Below, in pieces: positions 48,360 to 60,659 of a DNA stretch of 64,000 bases. The stretch is taken from the NCBI GenBank assembly GCA_025765615.1, contig JAIVFJ010000159.1, positions 62,001-126,000 on the forward strand, written 5' to 3'. The DNA comes from Zopfochytrium polystomum. Taxonomy: Eukaryota > Chytridiomycota > Chytridiomycetes > Chytridiales > Chytridiaceae. Below the pieces are notes generated by a model that was not told the origin of the DNA, searched no databases, and saw only the letters and a program-made list of their open reading frames with translations. Position 1 is the stretch's first letter. Each line of letters starts with the position of its first letter. The position numbers and the translations under genes were made by a program.

Positions 48360-49535
48360 ATGGATGGAACAGCTACCCGTGAAGACCAAGTTTACATGGC
48401 TAAGCTCGCCGAGCAGGCCGAGCGGTACGACGGTGAGTATCTGGAATTTCTTGCTCCCATCTTGTCTCACGTGCATTTCCGAATTTCGCCTTTTTCGCAC
48501 GGTTGCGCACTCGCACAGAAATGGTGTCCTTCATGAAGGTGAGATCTGACTGGCATACACATCTTCGTTGTCGTCGTGATGATGCGAGCGTGTCGCGCTC
48601 TAAAAACATGTCTCCCTGCCCGGTGCAATACAGGACGTTGCCAAGCTCGGCGTGGAGCTCACCGTCGAAGAGAGGAACTTGCTTTCCGTCGCCTACAAGA
48701 ACGTTATTGGCGCTCGCCGTGCGTCGTGGAGAATTGTTTCGTCCATTGAGCAGAAGGAGGAGCAGAAGGGCAACGAGGGTCAGGTCGCAAAGATCAAGGA
48801 GTACCGCTCCAAGATCGAAATTGAGCTCCAGGACGTGTGCTCCGACATTTTGAAGGTCTTGGACGAACACCTGATTCCTACTGCCGAGGCTGGCGAGTCC
48901 AAAGTTTTCTACTACAAGATGAAGGGCGACTACCACCGTTACCTTGCCGAGTTCGCTGTCGGCGACAAGCGCAAGGACGCGGCTGGCCACGCGCACGAGG
49001 CGTACAAGGCTGCGACTGACGTCGCGCAAACGGAGCTGGCTCCCACCCACCCCATCCGCCTCGGTCTCGCCCTCAACTTCTCTGTCTTTTACTACGAGAT
49101 CCTCAACTCCCCGGACCGCGCCTGCCACCTCGCCAAGCAGGCCTTTGACGATGCCATCGCGGAGCTCGACACTCTTTCGGAGGAGTCTTACAAGGACTCG
49201 ACCCTGATCATGCAGCTCCTGCGGGACAACCTGACTTTGTGGACGTCCGACCTTCAAGACGGTGCGTTGTGACGTTTGATTTGTTTATTTGTTTCATGTG
49301 TTTTTTTTTTTTTTTTTGGTTGATACCTTAGCTGTGTCGCTACTGTCTAACGTTTGGAACCTGCCCTTTTGAAATTTTCTCTCGTTTCCTTGCTACTTGC
49401 CTTGACGACGAATGAATGGACTTGCTCGGGTCCGATCGGTGTTTTGCTTCCCGCGGTTCTTTCACGCAACAAAAACCTGCAGCCGAAGTCGAGAAGGCCG
49501 AGGAGCCCAAGGCCGAGGAGGCGGACAAGAGCTGA
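48360..49535 (+). CDS. 14-3-3 protein
   Basis: This is a dimeric adaptor that binds phosphoserine/threonine motifs in the cytosol and nucleus. Exons 48360-48432, 48519-48538, 48634-49261 and 49483-49535 join in phase to 257 residues. Exon 2 is only 20 nt. Signature 1 [16 protein letters not shown] and the phosphate-binding residues (Lys in AYKN, Arg in GARRASWR, Arg-Tyr in DYHRYLAE) are present. Signature 2 reads [20 protein letters not shown]. The tail after the last helix is short, acidic and Lys/Glu/Ala-rich, encoded by the last exon. The start ATG opens [15 protein letters not shown]. Confidence 0.97.
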
Positions 49536-50486
49536 AGTGGTAGGGATTGAGTGCGTCTGGGATTGGGGAAGGGTTTGTTGTGTGGCAGCGAGAGAGGGGG
49601 AGGGAGGGAAGCATGTGGAGCAGACGGTGAGGTTTAAGGAGGGATAGATGGAGTTGGGAGGAGCGGGGTGGGGTATTTGGGCGCGATGTTAAGCAGTGGC
49701 AGTGGAACCTATCTCGGAGCTTTGTCTCGGTTAGCGTTTGTCGATCTGTCATTCCTCCTACGACCACTCTGCATCGCGCGCCCGTGTGTGTGTGTGTGTG
49801 TGTGTGCGTGTGCGTGTGCGTGTGTGAGCATTGACTGCTCTCTCTCTCTAACCCCCGCGTTTCTTTCCGTTTTTTTTTTTTGTGAACGTGGTTGTCGGTC
49901 GTTCGTTTGTCGTCCGCTCGCACGACGCGTCGCTCGCGCCGGTGAAACAAATCGGTGCGACTGACTGCTTCTTTTTCTTCGTTCTCCATGACTGGACTGG
50001 GCTCCTCCCTCCTCCTCTCTCTACTGCTTGCCCTTTTTCAACAACCCTTTCTCCAAAGGCCTCGCGTTTGACTTTTTTTCCCCTCCTCTCTTTCTCTTTC
50101 TGTTACTGTTTTTGTTGACGCGTCAAAAACACGACTCTTTTTTTTTGTTTTTTTTGTTTTTTTGTTTTTTGTTTATCTTTCGGTGTGTGGAGAGAGAGAG
50201 TGAGAGAGACAGAGAGAGATAGAGGTTGGGCAGCACGATGGACCTGTCACATGGGTGCAAATATCATATCATCCATTCATTGTGTTGTTCCAGCTTCATT
50301 CACTGAGGGGGATCGAAACAGAGTTCGAAAAGAATGGGGTTGGGTTTGTTTGGGTTTCGCTGCCGCGCGTTGAGTTTCGATTCTCGTTAATATTTTGTCT
50401 CGATTTTTTTTCGGTCCATCATCCGATCTTGTCTTATTATCCCACAACCAATGCAAAGAAAAAAAAGAAATAAAAACAAATTAATA
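49536..50486. other. Intergenic stretch downstream of 14-3-3
   Basis: No gene seen. It contains a (GT)n run at 49785-49830, T-rich tracts at 50140-50180 and GA repeats at 50190-50222. Confidence 0.45.
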
Positions 50487-50564
50487 TAAGGCAACGCCTA
50501 CATCTCCCCTTGAACCACCTTCTTGTCTTTTCTGTTCTTTCTTCCTTTGTCGCTTTTATATATT

Positions 50565-51002
50565 AGGGGTGGTCAAACCCCTTCCCTGCACGGACTGGTT
50601 TAAAATGAAATGGATTCTGCTTTGCACTGTTTTTTATGTCGTTTCCAACGAAATGAAAGTTGGTGGTCAAACCTGGCGATGGCGATGGCGATGGATATGG
50701 AGAAGGGGAGAGAGGATGAGAGGCAGACTGAGAGACAAACCACCATTGTTGGAAAGATTTTTCCGTGTGCAGCAACCTTCCAAAAATGGGAAACTGCAAA
50801 ACATTAAAAAAAAATTTGAGTGATCTGTTTCCAATGCTGGTTTGCAGCAAAAGCCTTTCCAACGAAAGCTCCTCGTGAGGAGCTTTCAGCAAAAGAAACG
50901 TTTTGATGGGTCCAAAAAGGCAGTTTGCAACGGTGGCGGGAAAATTGTGCAACATTTTGTTTGTCTGTTCCCAACAAAAAAGAGGGGGGTTTGACCACCC
51001 CT
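50565..51002. mobile_element. 438-bp MITE with 17-bp terminal inverted repeats
   Basis: AGGGGTGGTCAAACCCC at 50565 is inverted at the right end (51002). ATT flanks both sides (50562-50564 and 51003-51005), a probable 3-bp target duplication. It has no coding capacity. An internal perfect hairpin has 11-bp arms, GAAAGCTCCTC / GAGGAGCTTTC (50864-50887). Confidence 0.7.
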
Positions 51003-51035
51003 ATTATTTGTAGATAGTCGTTTTCGTACAACTTT

Positions 51036-51213
51036 TAGACAAAGGTTTCCATTCCACTTAATACTCGGAGTATTTGTCATCAGCGCAAGCCAGCACCCAG
51101 GTCTGCATTGGTGGTGGCTCGCTCTCCCATGGGCATTGTGAAAACGATAACTGACAGTCACAATAGGTTCAGGTCCGTCTTGTGTCTCTTGCTGCTAACC
51201 AGTCAGTTCCGCC
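51036..51213. repeat. Dispersed repeat R2, copy 2
   Basis: Matches 13806-13982 over its full length with substitutions; same orientation. Unlike copy 1 it is not preceded by R1. Confidence 0.6.
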
Positions 51214-51495
51214 TAACAGTTGACGCCTGGACTGATGAGAAACTTCATCTTGGGAATACTGCTACACTATTCGGCGGCGAAAATGTGGCCTGTGTCACAT
51301 TCCAGGTCATGACAGGCGGACGTGCTGGAGACGACAGTGGCGACCTCGTTGCTGTAGCTGACAATAACAATAAATAAAGTGAAAATAAAACGATAGAAAA
51401 AGAGGATAGCAAATGAATTTGAAAACATTAAAAGTGCTTAAAGGGGAGTCTTTCCATCACTTAAGGTGAGGAGTCTGGATGTAGGCGTTGCCTTA

Positions 51496-52819
51496 AGAGG
51501 TCGTTTCAAGTGGATAAGGCGGAAATCTTTACTGGGGAAAAAAAAGATATGATTGGCTGAAAACTTAATGGAGGAAACATTTTCCTCCATTTCCTTGCCA
51601 CAGCTAACCTTGTTCTATTTCTTTAATTGAGCTAATTCAGCTACACCCCACACAGGAAAAATGTCCTGGCGCCATGTCAATCCGGATGTTTTCATGATCT
51701 GGCAAATCATGTCAGTCAGACGTGTTTCGTCTAAAATTTTTGGTCCGAGCAACATTCTCATTGCACTGTGGGGACATCATGCCAGCGCGCATGGGATGTG
51801 GGAGTCTTCTATATGTAGGGGTTCGCCCTCCAATCACACGCTTGTTTATAGATATATAAAAATATGAGGTGTCTGCAAAACTTCATTTATTGTTTCTCTA
51901 CTTGAACACTTCACACCTCGTCAACGCTTTACGCATCACCATTCGGCAGAACAGATTCTGGGGCACTCAACACATCGCGTTGTGGAACTCCCAGCCAATT
52001 CTGCTTGTCATTCATCCACCGCTCTTTCTCAGAGATGCTTAAAACTGCGTTGTGAGAGTTCTTCTTGCAAAACGTGGCCAACTCAGCGTGGATGGAACAC
52101 CAGAAGTCCAGCTGACTGAACAGCAAAACAATCTCTTTGCAGAGAGCGACAAATGCCTTGTACAGAAACGGTATAAAAAAAAAGTTTGCCTGCAAAAGCT
52201 TTCAGAAAAAACCGCTCACCATTATCGTTGCCAAATTCCGACGTTTTGTCTTTCAAAAAAATCCAATCAGTAGAAGGGGTTGTACGCTTTTCAGATCTGC
52301 CAACTTCGTGGAGCAATCACAGGCGCTACAGACATTGTACAGCGATTTCGTTACTGCCATCGGAAAGCTCTTGAGCTCTTGATCTCCTCTTTCCAACAAA
52401 CCCACCTGATCTCGGATCGGACGCTCCTACGTCGTATCCACCGCCTCCAAAGTCGTCGCCCACTTTTCCAACTTCAACCTCAATTTGCTAGCTTTCCAGA
52501 CCTCCCCCAGCCAATCCCAAGCTATCATTCAAAAGGCCTGCTTCTGGACTACACAACTGTCACCAACGGGATCCCAAAATCACTCTCCTTTGTGATAAGC
52601 GCCCACTTTTTCCATTCAGGGTCACCAGATTACCTCCAACCCTCACCATTAATTTTTGATTTTTTGTCCCCAATTGGAGACAACGACCACCCCCCTACCT
52701 GACACACACCAAGCTAACAAACCAACTTTTCATCTGCTGCAACACCACCTTCACAACACACCCAAAATCCAACGAAATCCCTTCAAACTTGGCACACATA
52801 ATCGTCCTGAGAAAACAAC
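51496..52819. other. Repeat-poor stretch without a recognisable gene
   Basis: Minus-strand frames at 52316-52083 and 52195-51929 overlap and read protein-like words (DWIFLKDKTSEFGNDNGERF), possibly a decayed gene fragment. I do not recognise it. The rest (52320-52819) is A/C-rich and lies just before the gag relic. Confidence 0.25.
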
Positions 52820-54300
52820 ATGACTACTGACTCGACCAAGTATGTTGCCAAGTCCTTCAGCATCTTGGAGGGACAAGAGAATTTCTGTGACTGGTTGGAG
52901 GATCTTACAGCAGAACTCTTCAACAAAAAATGTCAACTTATGCCACTGCATTGACACAAGTCACATCAACGCAGAGCAGAACGATGCAGTTGATCCACTA
53001 GACCTCTGCGACACTGGAACCTGTCTCATCAGAGATGGACCATTCCAAGGACAGAGATTCCAACTGGTGCCTCCGTCTTGTGGACCAGAGAAAGTAACTT
53101 GGTTTCCTGGTGCACAGAACCAGAATGCACATTGCTGTCTAATCATTCCTCGCCACATCTATCAAGCCCTCACCCAAATCACACCTGGTCGAACTTGCAA
53201 AGGAGATCATTGACGACTTTGAATGCATTAAAATGGAACCAACTGAAGCCTCAGATGCCTTCATTACCCAATTCACTGAAGCGTACCATCGAGTCGACAG
53301 CTTTGCAAAGTCAGCAGCTGGAGAACTTCTCCATCATATTCGCCCTTTCCAACAAGTTGTTCGAATCTTTGTTGGCTCACTGGGCCAAAGCCTGTTGGAA
53401 ATGGGGAAAGGAAACGTTTTTCTTGTTGTCGGCAACCCAGCTCCTCAGATAACAAGTTTAGCCAAACTAATCTCACTCTTCAAAAACCTGTTTGACAAAA
53501 CAACTATGATAAGCAACACATTGAGCTGGCTGATCAAGCAACAATCACTCGGCTACTGCTGCACCAGAAATCACCACACCAACTATTACTATCCTGGTTA
53601 TCTGCCTCTTCATATTGATTGAACAACAAACAGCAGAGGTCCTCAAAAACCAACCAGCTCCATCAACTAATAATCAATCTGCTAAGTGTTTTGCTCTTCG
53701 CTTTTGAAATGCATCAAAGTAACAGCCTTTATCCTCTCAACATTCAGCCATGCAGTCTCCTGTCAGTAATGATTCATCATTCCATGAACATCAACACAGG
53801 CATTTCAGTTTTTGGAGACCTGCACCACGATCAACTGCCCCTGTGCCCTTTTAATAATACTTACTCATTTTCAACAGGGCATAACAAATTCAGATTTGAT
53901 GATATGGTGTTTTCCTCGCCTATCGACCCATGTAGTCGGCGGTTCCATTTCTGGATTCCCTGATGCAATTATCATTGACATGGCCACCTTTTGAGATCAG
54001 AGTGTTTTCAACCACACTGAAACTCTCACCATCAAACATATTAGCAATTGAGATGACCAATAGTTACGCAAGTCCCTACTCTCACAACCATGGCAACCTT
54101 GTGCAATTTCCTCATGACTTTGGACTCTGTTAAATCAGCTAATCATCTCATTATCTTTTCTCACATAACTTCAGCCAAAGGCAATTTGCTGTCCTTCATT
54201 GATAGAACCAGAACTGGTTGAATAGTTTAACGATCCTCTAACCATTTTGCCAGTGCAACATGAAACATCATCTTCCACTTAGGGGGGAGGATGCTGGGGA
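52820..54300 (+). pseudogene. Copia A-type gag relic with internal deletion and polypurine tract
   Basis: The start reads MTTDSTKYVAKSFSILEG, matching the Gag start of element A (KYASRAFPILKG). Further blocks in three frames also match: VTWFPGAQNQNAH against VKWFPGTEDQNAY, MEPTEASDAFITQFTEAYH, and MGKGNVFLVVGNP. After about 53600 no pol domain is recognisable. At 54280-54292 a purine tract (AGGGGGGAGG) precedes TGCTGGGG, a possible 3' end. Clearly dead. Confidence 0.65.
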
Positions 54301-57300
54301 TAAGTGAAAGATGATCACTGGCACTGTATTGCAAATTAGATGGAGGAAGCTTGGAATAAGTGAATGATGATCATCAGCACAGAGTTGCAAAGTGGTCTCA
54401 GCATGGATTGGCACCAACTTGGCATGGTCTTCTTGGTGCCAAGCTGCTGGCTTGGGAAAACACTCTATCTATTTTAGCCAAATGAATCTGGTCTCAGGAT
54501 TTGAACTATGGAATACACTTTTATTGCTGGGCTTACTTGACCCTGGCTAGGGACCTCAACTCACACATATTGACTGCTTCAGCTTTTATACACAGACATA
54601 CTAACACACTACACCAGGTCTCACATCACAGGAAATTCCACGGCCATACCTGAATCCTCACCTTGATTGCATCACCCTGATGAATTATCCTAACCAACTT
54701 CTGTGACAAAACACAATGTTCCTTGAAATAACTTTTGCCTCATTCCGAGGATTATCAACGTTTATCTTTATTGGACACTCAACACTAACACTTTTTCAGA
54801 GCAAACTATAAACAAGCTCAACCTTGCAAGATTACTGAAGTTCCATTCTCATCTGAGATTCTTCCTTTGCCGAACCAAATCTAACTGACTCTAGATTTCA
54901 AACTGCTCTTAATAGAGTCACTCCAGAACAGCTATGTTCTTTGAATGCCTCATGCATTCATCCAGCATGCATTCATGCAGCATAACCAGGATCTGGAAGC
55001 TTCAGAGATTGCCCTCAACTTTTGTAATCTGACCAGAAACTTTGTGGTTTGGCTTGGATGTTAGACTTGACAAAAGCATTCTGCTGATTCTTTAACGAGG
55101 CAGAGTAGAAGACATCAGGCTAAGTCTTTGTTCCCTTTGCTTGCACTAACACTCTTCTACCAGCATAAATTCCACAACATCAGTTGGAGACTAAAGGCAA
55201 ATCATCATCAAGCAATCAAACTCTGTGGAAAGATCTGGATATACTAACTCTCACTAATGCTTTCTACCACTAACTTTGTCTCTATCTTTATTCTCCACTC
55301 TAGACCAACAAAAGCAAAAATCAACCACCTCACACACAGTTGCAATTACCATATCGTCAAACTATTCAAACTGCAGCAGTCTCAGCAAAGTCCAGGAAAA
55401 TCTTCAACCATTCATTACTGCAGATCAGCAGCTTCAGAAGACAACACCAACATCACCACTTTGCTCCATTCAGTCACCAGTCGCCTTGAACCATCTTTGA
55501 GCCTTAATTTTGCAAGTTGAACAAGTTGAACCGGAATTGCTTTCAGATTTCTGCAGCCTCAACAAAGTCAGACAAAGCATCAACCATTCCCCACAGCAGA
55601 GTCACTCCAGAAAACAACAACTTCCTCCATGTGGTCAGCATTCAACTTCAGCAATCAGAATTGGAAGAAGTTAAACTGGATTTGGTAAAAAGTATCAACC
55701 ACATGGTAATCCACAGTGAAAGTGAATCAGATAACTGTGAGACTGTGCTCTCTAAATCCTCACCCTGGGCCATGGGTGGCAAATAGAGCAATGGCCTAAA
55801 TACCAATCCTGAAAAGTGAAAAAGGGCAAAAAGGAGATGTCTAGGGGTCACTAGACAGGACAATGTATTTGGAGTCTTAAGAAGCCCAAGAAACACAAAG
55901 AAACTCTCTTACTATACACAAAGAGAAGACTCTCACACTCAGACCAAAGGCAACTGTGAAAAGGTGGCACACTAGCAAAGAATGTGCAGGGTTCTCTGGT
56001 CCATGACACAGAGTGGGCCCAATGGGAGGCAAAAGCCAAAGCCAAAGGGGACCGGGAAATCCGGTAACAATGCTGGAGGTGCAAGATGCAACAAGCTCCA
56101 GGGAGCGGCACTAAGTGCAGCACTCCAATCCAACTGAAGAAGACAAGAGAGTGGGGAGGAAAGTGGCCAGACCCCGGTCTGTTGGAGCCACCACCATGGA
56201 GCAAGGCTCCCTCTCTGTCAAAGACAAGCCCTAAGTTGGAGGGGGTTGGACACAGAGGGCAAACACAAGGAACAGTTAGTGTGCAGAGGTGTCTGTTGAA
56301 TTAAATCAGAACTGTTTTCCACTTAACAGAACCAGACACAACTTGTCTCACTCCAAGGAGAAGTTCCAACTCAATCCAAGGAGGGGGCACACAGGGGTGG
56401 GAGACAGTGGGACTCTTCTTACTTCATCCTACTAGGACACAGACATCTGCTTCACCAAGCCAGAGGAATTCCCTATCTTAGAAGTAAGGAAGGTTAACAC
56501 CCACTCCCTCACCCAAATGTGGCACCATGACATCACAGGCATTAATCTGAGAGAAAGAGGGTCTGAACCCAGTGAAGACCAGGCCCACCAGAGGCCACAG
56601 GAGCCAACAACCAGGGAAGAGGGGGCATACCTGAGAGACCATTCCTGCAGCAGTACCTGACCAGACAGCTCATTCATATCCCCTTGAGAGACCTGGATTT
56701 GACTAGATGTATTGACAGGAACCTAGAGGCACCACCACAGATTTACCCTCCATCCTTCCATCACCAAGTGGCTCCTACCCAGTCCAACCTGAACAGCATG
56801 CAGAATTGGTGAGGTGTACTGGGGCTTGAACCCAGCACACTGCCATCATGGCCAAGAGGACTTCAACCTCCTGTCACACACCAAGGGACTGCCACCCCCA
56901 GCTCTACATACAGTCAGGAAGAAAAGGGCAGGCAAGGGACTTCAGGCACAGGTTCTCACAGTCAACAAGATGGGGGGCAGCTGCTTAAATAGGAAAGGGT
57001 TGGAATCAGCAGGGTGAAGGAAGAAGGAAGGGAAAAGAGGGGAAAACATATACAAAAGAACAAAACAATAAATAAAACAGCAAAGAAGAGAGAGGAGGAG
57101 TGAGTCACCAAACAATGGGGCTGAGCCATCAAACAAGGAAGACAGCTCAGAAAATCATGGAGCATTTCTTGGCATCAGCTGCCAAGAAAGATGGAGGAGA
57201 TGGAGAGAGCTGGTTGGTGCAAAGAGGAAGACAGTCACTCTCAGCCACACAAGAAAGAAAAGACACAGACAGAGACAACAAGGAATAAATAAAAGAGAAA

Positions 57301-57578
57301 ACAGGAAAAACCGGAAAAACAGGATAAATTACTAATTGGAAAAATAAGTAAAAATCACCAATGAAAAGATAAAGAAAAACCCTGTGATCTCATACCCTTT
57401 TTATGAGGCATTACATCATGGTAGCAGGTGGTAGGGCTTGTTAGCTCTGCCATCATCTTGTTAACTCTGTCCATCTGGGCTTAGCACTTCTCCCACAGAA
57501 GTGTTTCAGTCCTAAGTCATTTCCAAAAGTGAGGGGCCATTGGCCAGGCATAGTAGGACTTTGCATTTCTGCCCAGTC
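54301..57578. other. Long noncoding stretch with degenerate repeats
   Basis: At 54293-54410 a unit of about 58 bp (GGATAAGTGAAAGATGATCA type) is repeated twice. At about 56820-56840 the minus strand has a perfect T-arm-like hairpin (CTGGG-TTCAAGC-CCCAG) without a full tRNA. No frame has convincing protein features. It may be decayed retrotransposon internal sequence. Confidence 0.4.
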
Positions 57579-57651
57579 TGTCAACTAGCATGTCTCGAAC
57601 TTGGCACCTTCCCAATTGAAGGGAGCGCTCTAACCACTGAGCAAGGGAGCC
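57579..57651 (-). repeat. Degenerate tRNA-like sequence
   Basis: It starts GGCTCCC and has a well-formed D-arm (GCTC ... GAGC), an A-box GCTCAGTGGTTAGAGC, an anticodon-like loop TTCAATT and a B-box GTTCGAGAC at proper spacing. The acceptor 3' strand does not pair and the T-stem has mismatches, so it is a tRNA pseudogene or a tRNA-derived SINE head. Confidence 0.5.
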
Positions 57652-57934
57652 TTGTATCAGCAATTAGAATCAAGACTGAGTCTTTCTGTCTGCAACATCG
57701 CCAATAATAAGTAATAATAGTAGAGCTCAGAGGCAGACATACAGAGCCAGTCGGAGGCCGTATGGAAACCCAATAAATAATAAGAGAGTAGGAATCCAAG
57801 CCTAGTCACGTTTTGCCAGCAAAACGCGGGTCGAGACGGGGTGGTAATCCTCACAATTACCAGTTAAAAAGTGGGTATACACTTAATTTATTTGAGGTCA
57901 CAGGCTCGACAGCCTGTCGTCCTCACATAACAGT

Positions 57935-58305
57935 GTACAGCTCTGGTGAGGTAACAGCACAATGGGTTGGATTCCGTGCTACTGCAATTAACTTCACCTC
58001 CAGTGGGCCATACTGGGAGCACTATAGGCATGACTGAGGAAGGCTGGACCAGGGTGGCAGACCAGCAATGTAAATCAACCGAAGTCCCAGCTTATAGGCT
58101 AGTGTGGCCTGGACCTGTGTCAGAGGAGGTGGAGTCCTGAGCAGGGAGCCATTCCGCAAGGAGTACCAACCAGGAGACAGTTATTCTCCTGATGTGCCCA
58201 GGCAAGATGCAGGGGAAAGCGTTGAGGGCAAGCTGTGTATGGGGGAGTGGTTGCCTCGCCTCATAGGGTACTGGGGGGAGCCCAGACCAGCATCGTGACT
58301 TCAAA
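57935..58305 (+). repeat. SINE-like 0.4 kb repeat, copy 2
   Basis: Colinear with 18652-18235 on the minus strand. A B-box-like GGTTGGATTCCG lies near the 5' end. It begins about 285 bp after the tRNA-like sequence, which is on the other strand. It forms the 3' end of the frame described next. Confidence 0.5.
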
Positions 58306-58890
58306 AGCTCCAAAATCTGCCTCTTCGTTCCGTCAGGGATGGACAGTGTGTACCTTCCAAAAAACATCGCAAGTTTTGTATGTAAAGACGGGACATATTC
58401 ATAGAATGGGCGAGACAGATATTCAGAATCGTCGTTCTGATGGACATATTGTTCATTGCTGTCATCAAAAATACTACTTTCACCAGAATCATGATCGCCT
58501 TCGTTGAAATGCTTGGAACTGCAGGCACGCTCTGCAGCAGAGTCTTCTCCATCTCCGCTTCCTTCCTCCAAATCATCGTCATTGTCTTCATCTTCAGCAT
58601 CATTGTCATTTTCTTCGTCAACGTTCAAATGCACAATTGAGTCTTGCATCGCCTCGTCCTCAAATGAAGCAGGCTCCTGAGAATCGTTCCACTGACCAAG
58701 AGATGATCTTTTTGATTTGTCCTCAATGTGTCCGTCAGCCAATCCTTAACGACTGACATTGCTGCTTGTTTCTGTATGTGTCTCGGAGTGGAGAAATGAC
58801 AGTCGTCAGTTGCGAATCGTTGTGATATCCATTTCCTGCAGGGAATACACCAGAGAGGTTTGAGAGTCATGCCCTGGAAAATATCGATCA
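58092..58890 (-). pseudogene. Unrecognised zinc-finger-like and acidic protein fragment, fused to the SINE-like repeat
   Basis: From about 58880 one frame has CIPCRKW ... HFSTPRHIQKQ, a C2H2/BED-like spacing. After a shift near 58750 the next frame is strongly acidic (DEENDNDAEDEDNDDDLEEG) and then hydrophobic (PSLHTKLAMFFGRY). The last 70 residues or so (58305 down to 58092) are encoded by the SINE-like repeat. No clear start. Probably a broken gene or transposon remnant. Confidence 0.3.
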
Positions 58891-59423
58891 GCTGGCCACA
58901 AACGTTGAATGCAGAAGACAGCAGCTCATCAAGTTTACCAGTACCACAGGCGTTAGAGTGGGATAACGATCTGGGTGAAAGCGGGAAGAGAAAAGGGAGG
59001 CGCCTGCCGTAATTAGCTGGTGATGATTGGCTGTGGTGAAACTGATGGCAGCGATTGAGGGAGTGATGAGAGCTGCAGGCCCGTTTGCAGGGAAGGGGAG
59101 AGGGCGATTGTAGGGTCAGTCAAGCCCTTTTTACATTTTATCGTTTTACATATGTTTTGCTTGCCTCAACCTCAATCTTTCGTGACAAGAGAACTTCAGT
59201 CGCCCCAACAAGGCCCCATCATCCTTCCTTTTCTGGCAGAGAGGAAAATTGTGTCACCTGGACCACCTCAATTTTTTTTCCTCCAACTGGTCTCCCCTGC
59301 AAAACGGCCACACTGCCCCAGCATTTGGCCGGTTTGGGGTGTAATTCACTCAGTCCGAGAGGTGGTCCGTCTCTGCCAGTGAAATAATTCTTTTTTCAAT
59401 TTTTTCACTTGCTCATGTGCCAG
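58891..59423. other. Noncoding stretch left of the Harbinger element
   Basis: No gene or repeat recognised. It ends with the left copy of the CAG target duplication (59421-59423). Confidence 0.4.
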
Positions 59424-59490
59424 GGGGATTGTCTAAAAACAGAGGTCACTGCACAAACTAAGCTTTATTGAACAACAGTGCCTTCTTGTC

Positions 59491-60659
59491 CTAGTTCTCG
59501 AAATTTTTGTAAATCAAAATTAAGCCAACCCGAACGCCATTTTTATCCACAACCTCACGGCGCTCTACTTCATCCGTTACTTGACGTGGAAAATTGGCTT
59601 CAATGGTGATTGTGTTAAGCAGAAAATGTTTCACGCCTAACACCAAGAGATTGTCCCACTCACTGTGGTCGTCCATTTTCCAGACATTACCACCTTCATC
59701 TGAATCGCGCACATAGGTGGCAATAATTGACTGCCTATCGCCTGGTACTTTAAATGTGACGCTGTGCCCCGACAGTAAGTGAACAAGGACGAGCACATGA
59801 CCTGGCACTGGGACCACATGGATGAAGTGGTCAGACGGAATTGATATGGTGGGCCTCAAAGCCGAGGTCAAAAAGTCGACAGAAAAGCCACCGTCACCAC
59901 GCAAGGATGGAGGCGGAGATGGCTGTATTTGTCGCAAATTTGAAGGCGTGACCGCTCGAAAGTTCTTGTTGAAACGCCCAGGTTGATTTGTGACGTCTTC
60001 CATCGAGTATCGCATGTTGGAGTTGTTCGCAAGGACGTCTGCGCTGAAGGGCTCCCCGTCATATTTGCGCTTGCGTGGGTACAAAGGCTGCGGATTCTCA
60101 CGGTTGCGCAGCATTTCTGTGGGACCGTCGAAGTCAGTAGAATCGCCGAAATGGAACTCTTTGTCCGAGATGCTCTCGTCGATGTCGGAGTCGTCTGGCT
60201 GAGCAATGGGTGAGGCAGCAACAGGCTCGTCAAAGGAATGAGTGTGGCGCTGAGAGGGCTCTTTCTTGTCCGAAGAATGGAGTAAGGAGGCAAGGAGCGA
60301 CCCTCGCGCGAGAGTGTTCTCTTGAAGAGCTCGCCAAGCTTGGGAGGGCCGCAAGGAAGGCAGGGAGAGAGGGGAACGGTGAGATCATGTGCGTTATGAA
60401 GTCAACGTCTTTCCACACCCTTACCAGCAATTTTCGAACGGATGAACGGAACGCCAAACTTGGAAAATTTAGGAAAGTGCTTTTTGATGTCAGCCCCTCG
60501 AATTGGTTGCGGCAGGAGGGACCAGTCGACTTTTGCGCAGGCGGCGTCAAGGTTTTTCTGATCTTTCTCACACCATGTATTGTTATAGTCAATCTTGCGA
60601 GCACGGCCAGGGATTTGGCGCGCGCTGCTTTCGCTGCTCTCTTCACTGTCTGATTTCAT
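59491..60659 (-). CDS. Harbinger partner protein of unknown fold, 360 residues
   Basis: Exons 60659-60425 and 60338-59491 join in phase (donor GTAAGG, acceptor CCAAG). The start ATG opens MKSDSEESSESSARQIPG; upstream in-frame codons lack ATG. Residues about 25-85 hold Trp and basic/acidic residues (TWCEKDQKNLDAACAKVDW, HFPKFSKFGVPFIRSK) that could form a DNA-binding helical domain; the Myb/SANT fold of known partners is not obvious. A Pro/Asp-rich middle follows. The C-terminal part (about 210-360) looks like a beta-rich globular domain (HFIHVVPVPGHVLVLVHLL). By position it should assist the transposase in nuclear import or end binding; this is inference. Confidence 0.75.

Larger units (their letters stand above)
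50487..51495. mobile_element. 1-kb element bounded by an 18-bp perfect inverted repeat
   Basis: TAAGGCAACGCCTACATC at 50487-50504 is exactly inverted at 51478-51495. Inside are a smaller MITE (50565-51002) and repeat R2 (51036-51213). No target duplication is obvious, so this may be a composite foldback element rather than a simple DNA transposon. Confidence 0.5.

Noticed and set aside
57579..57651. Functional tRNA gene
   Set aside because: The acceptor stem and part of the T-stem do not pair; no terminator or intact 3' half.
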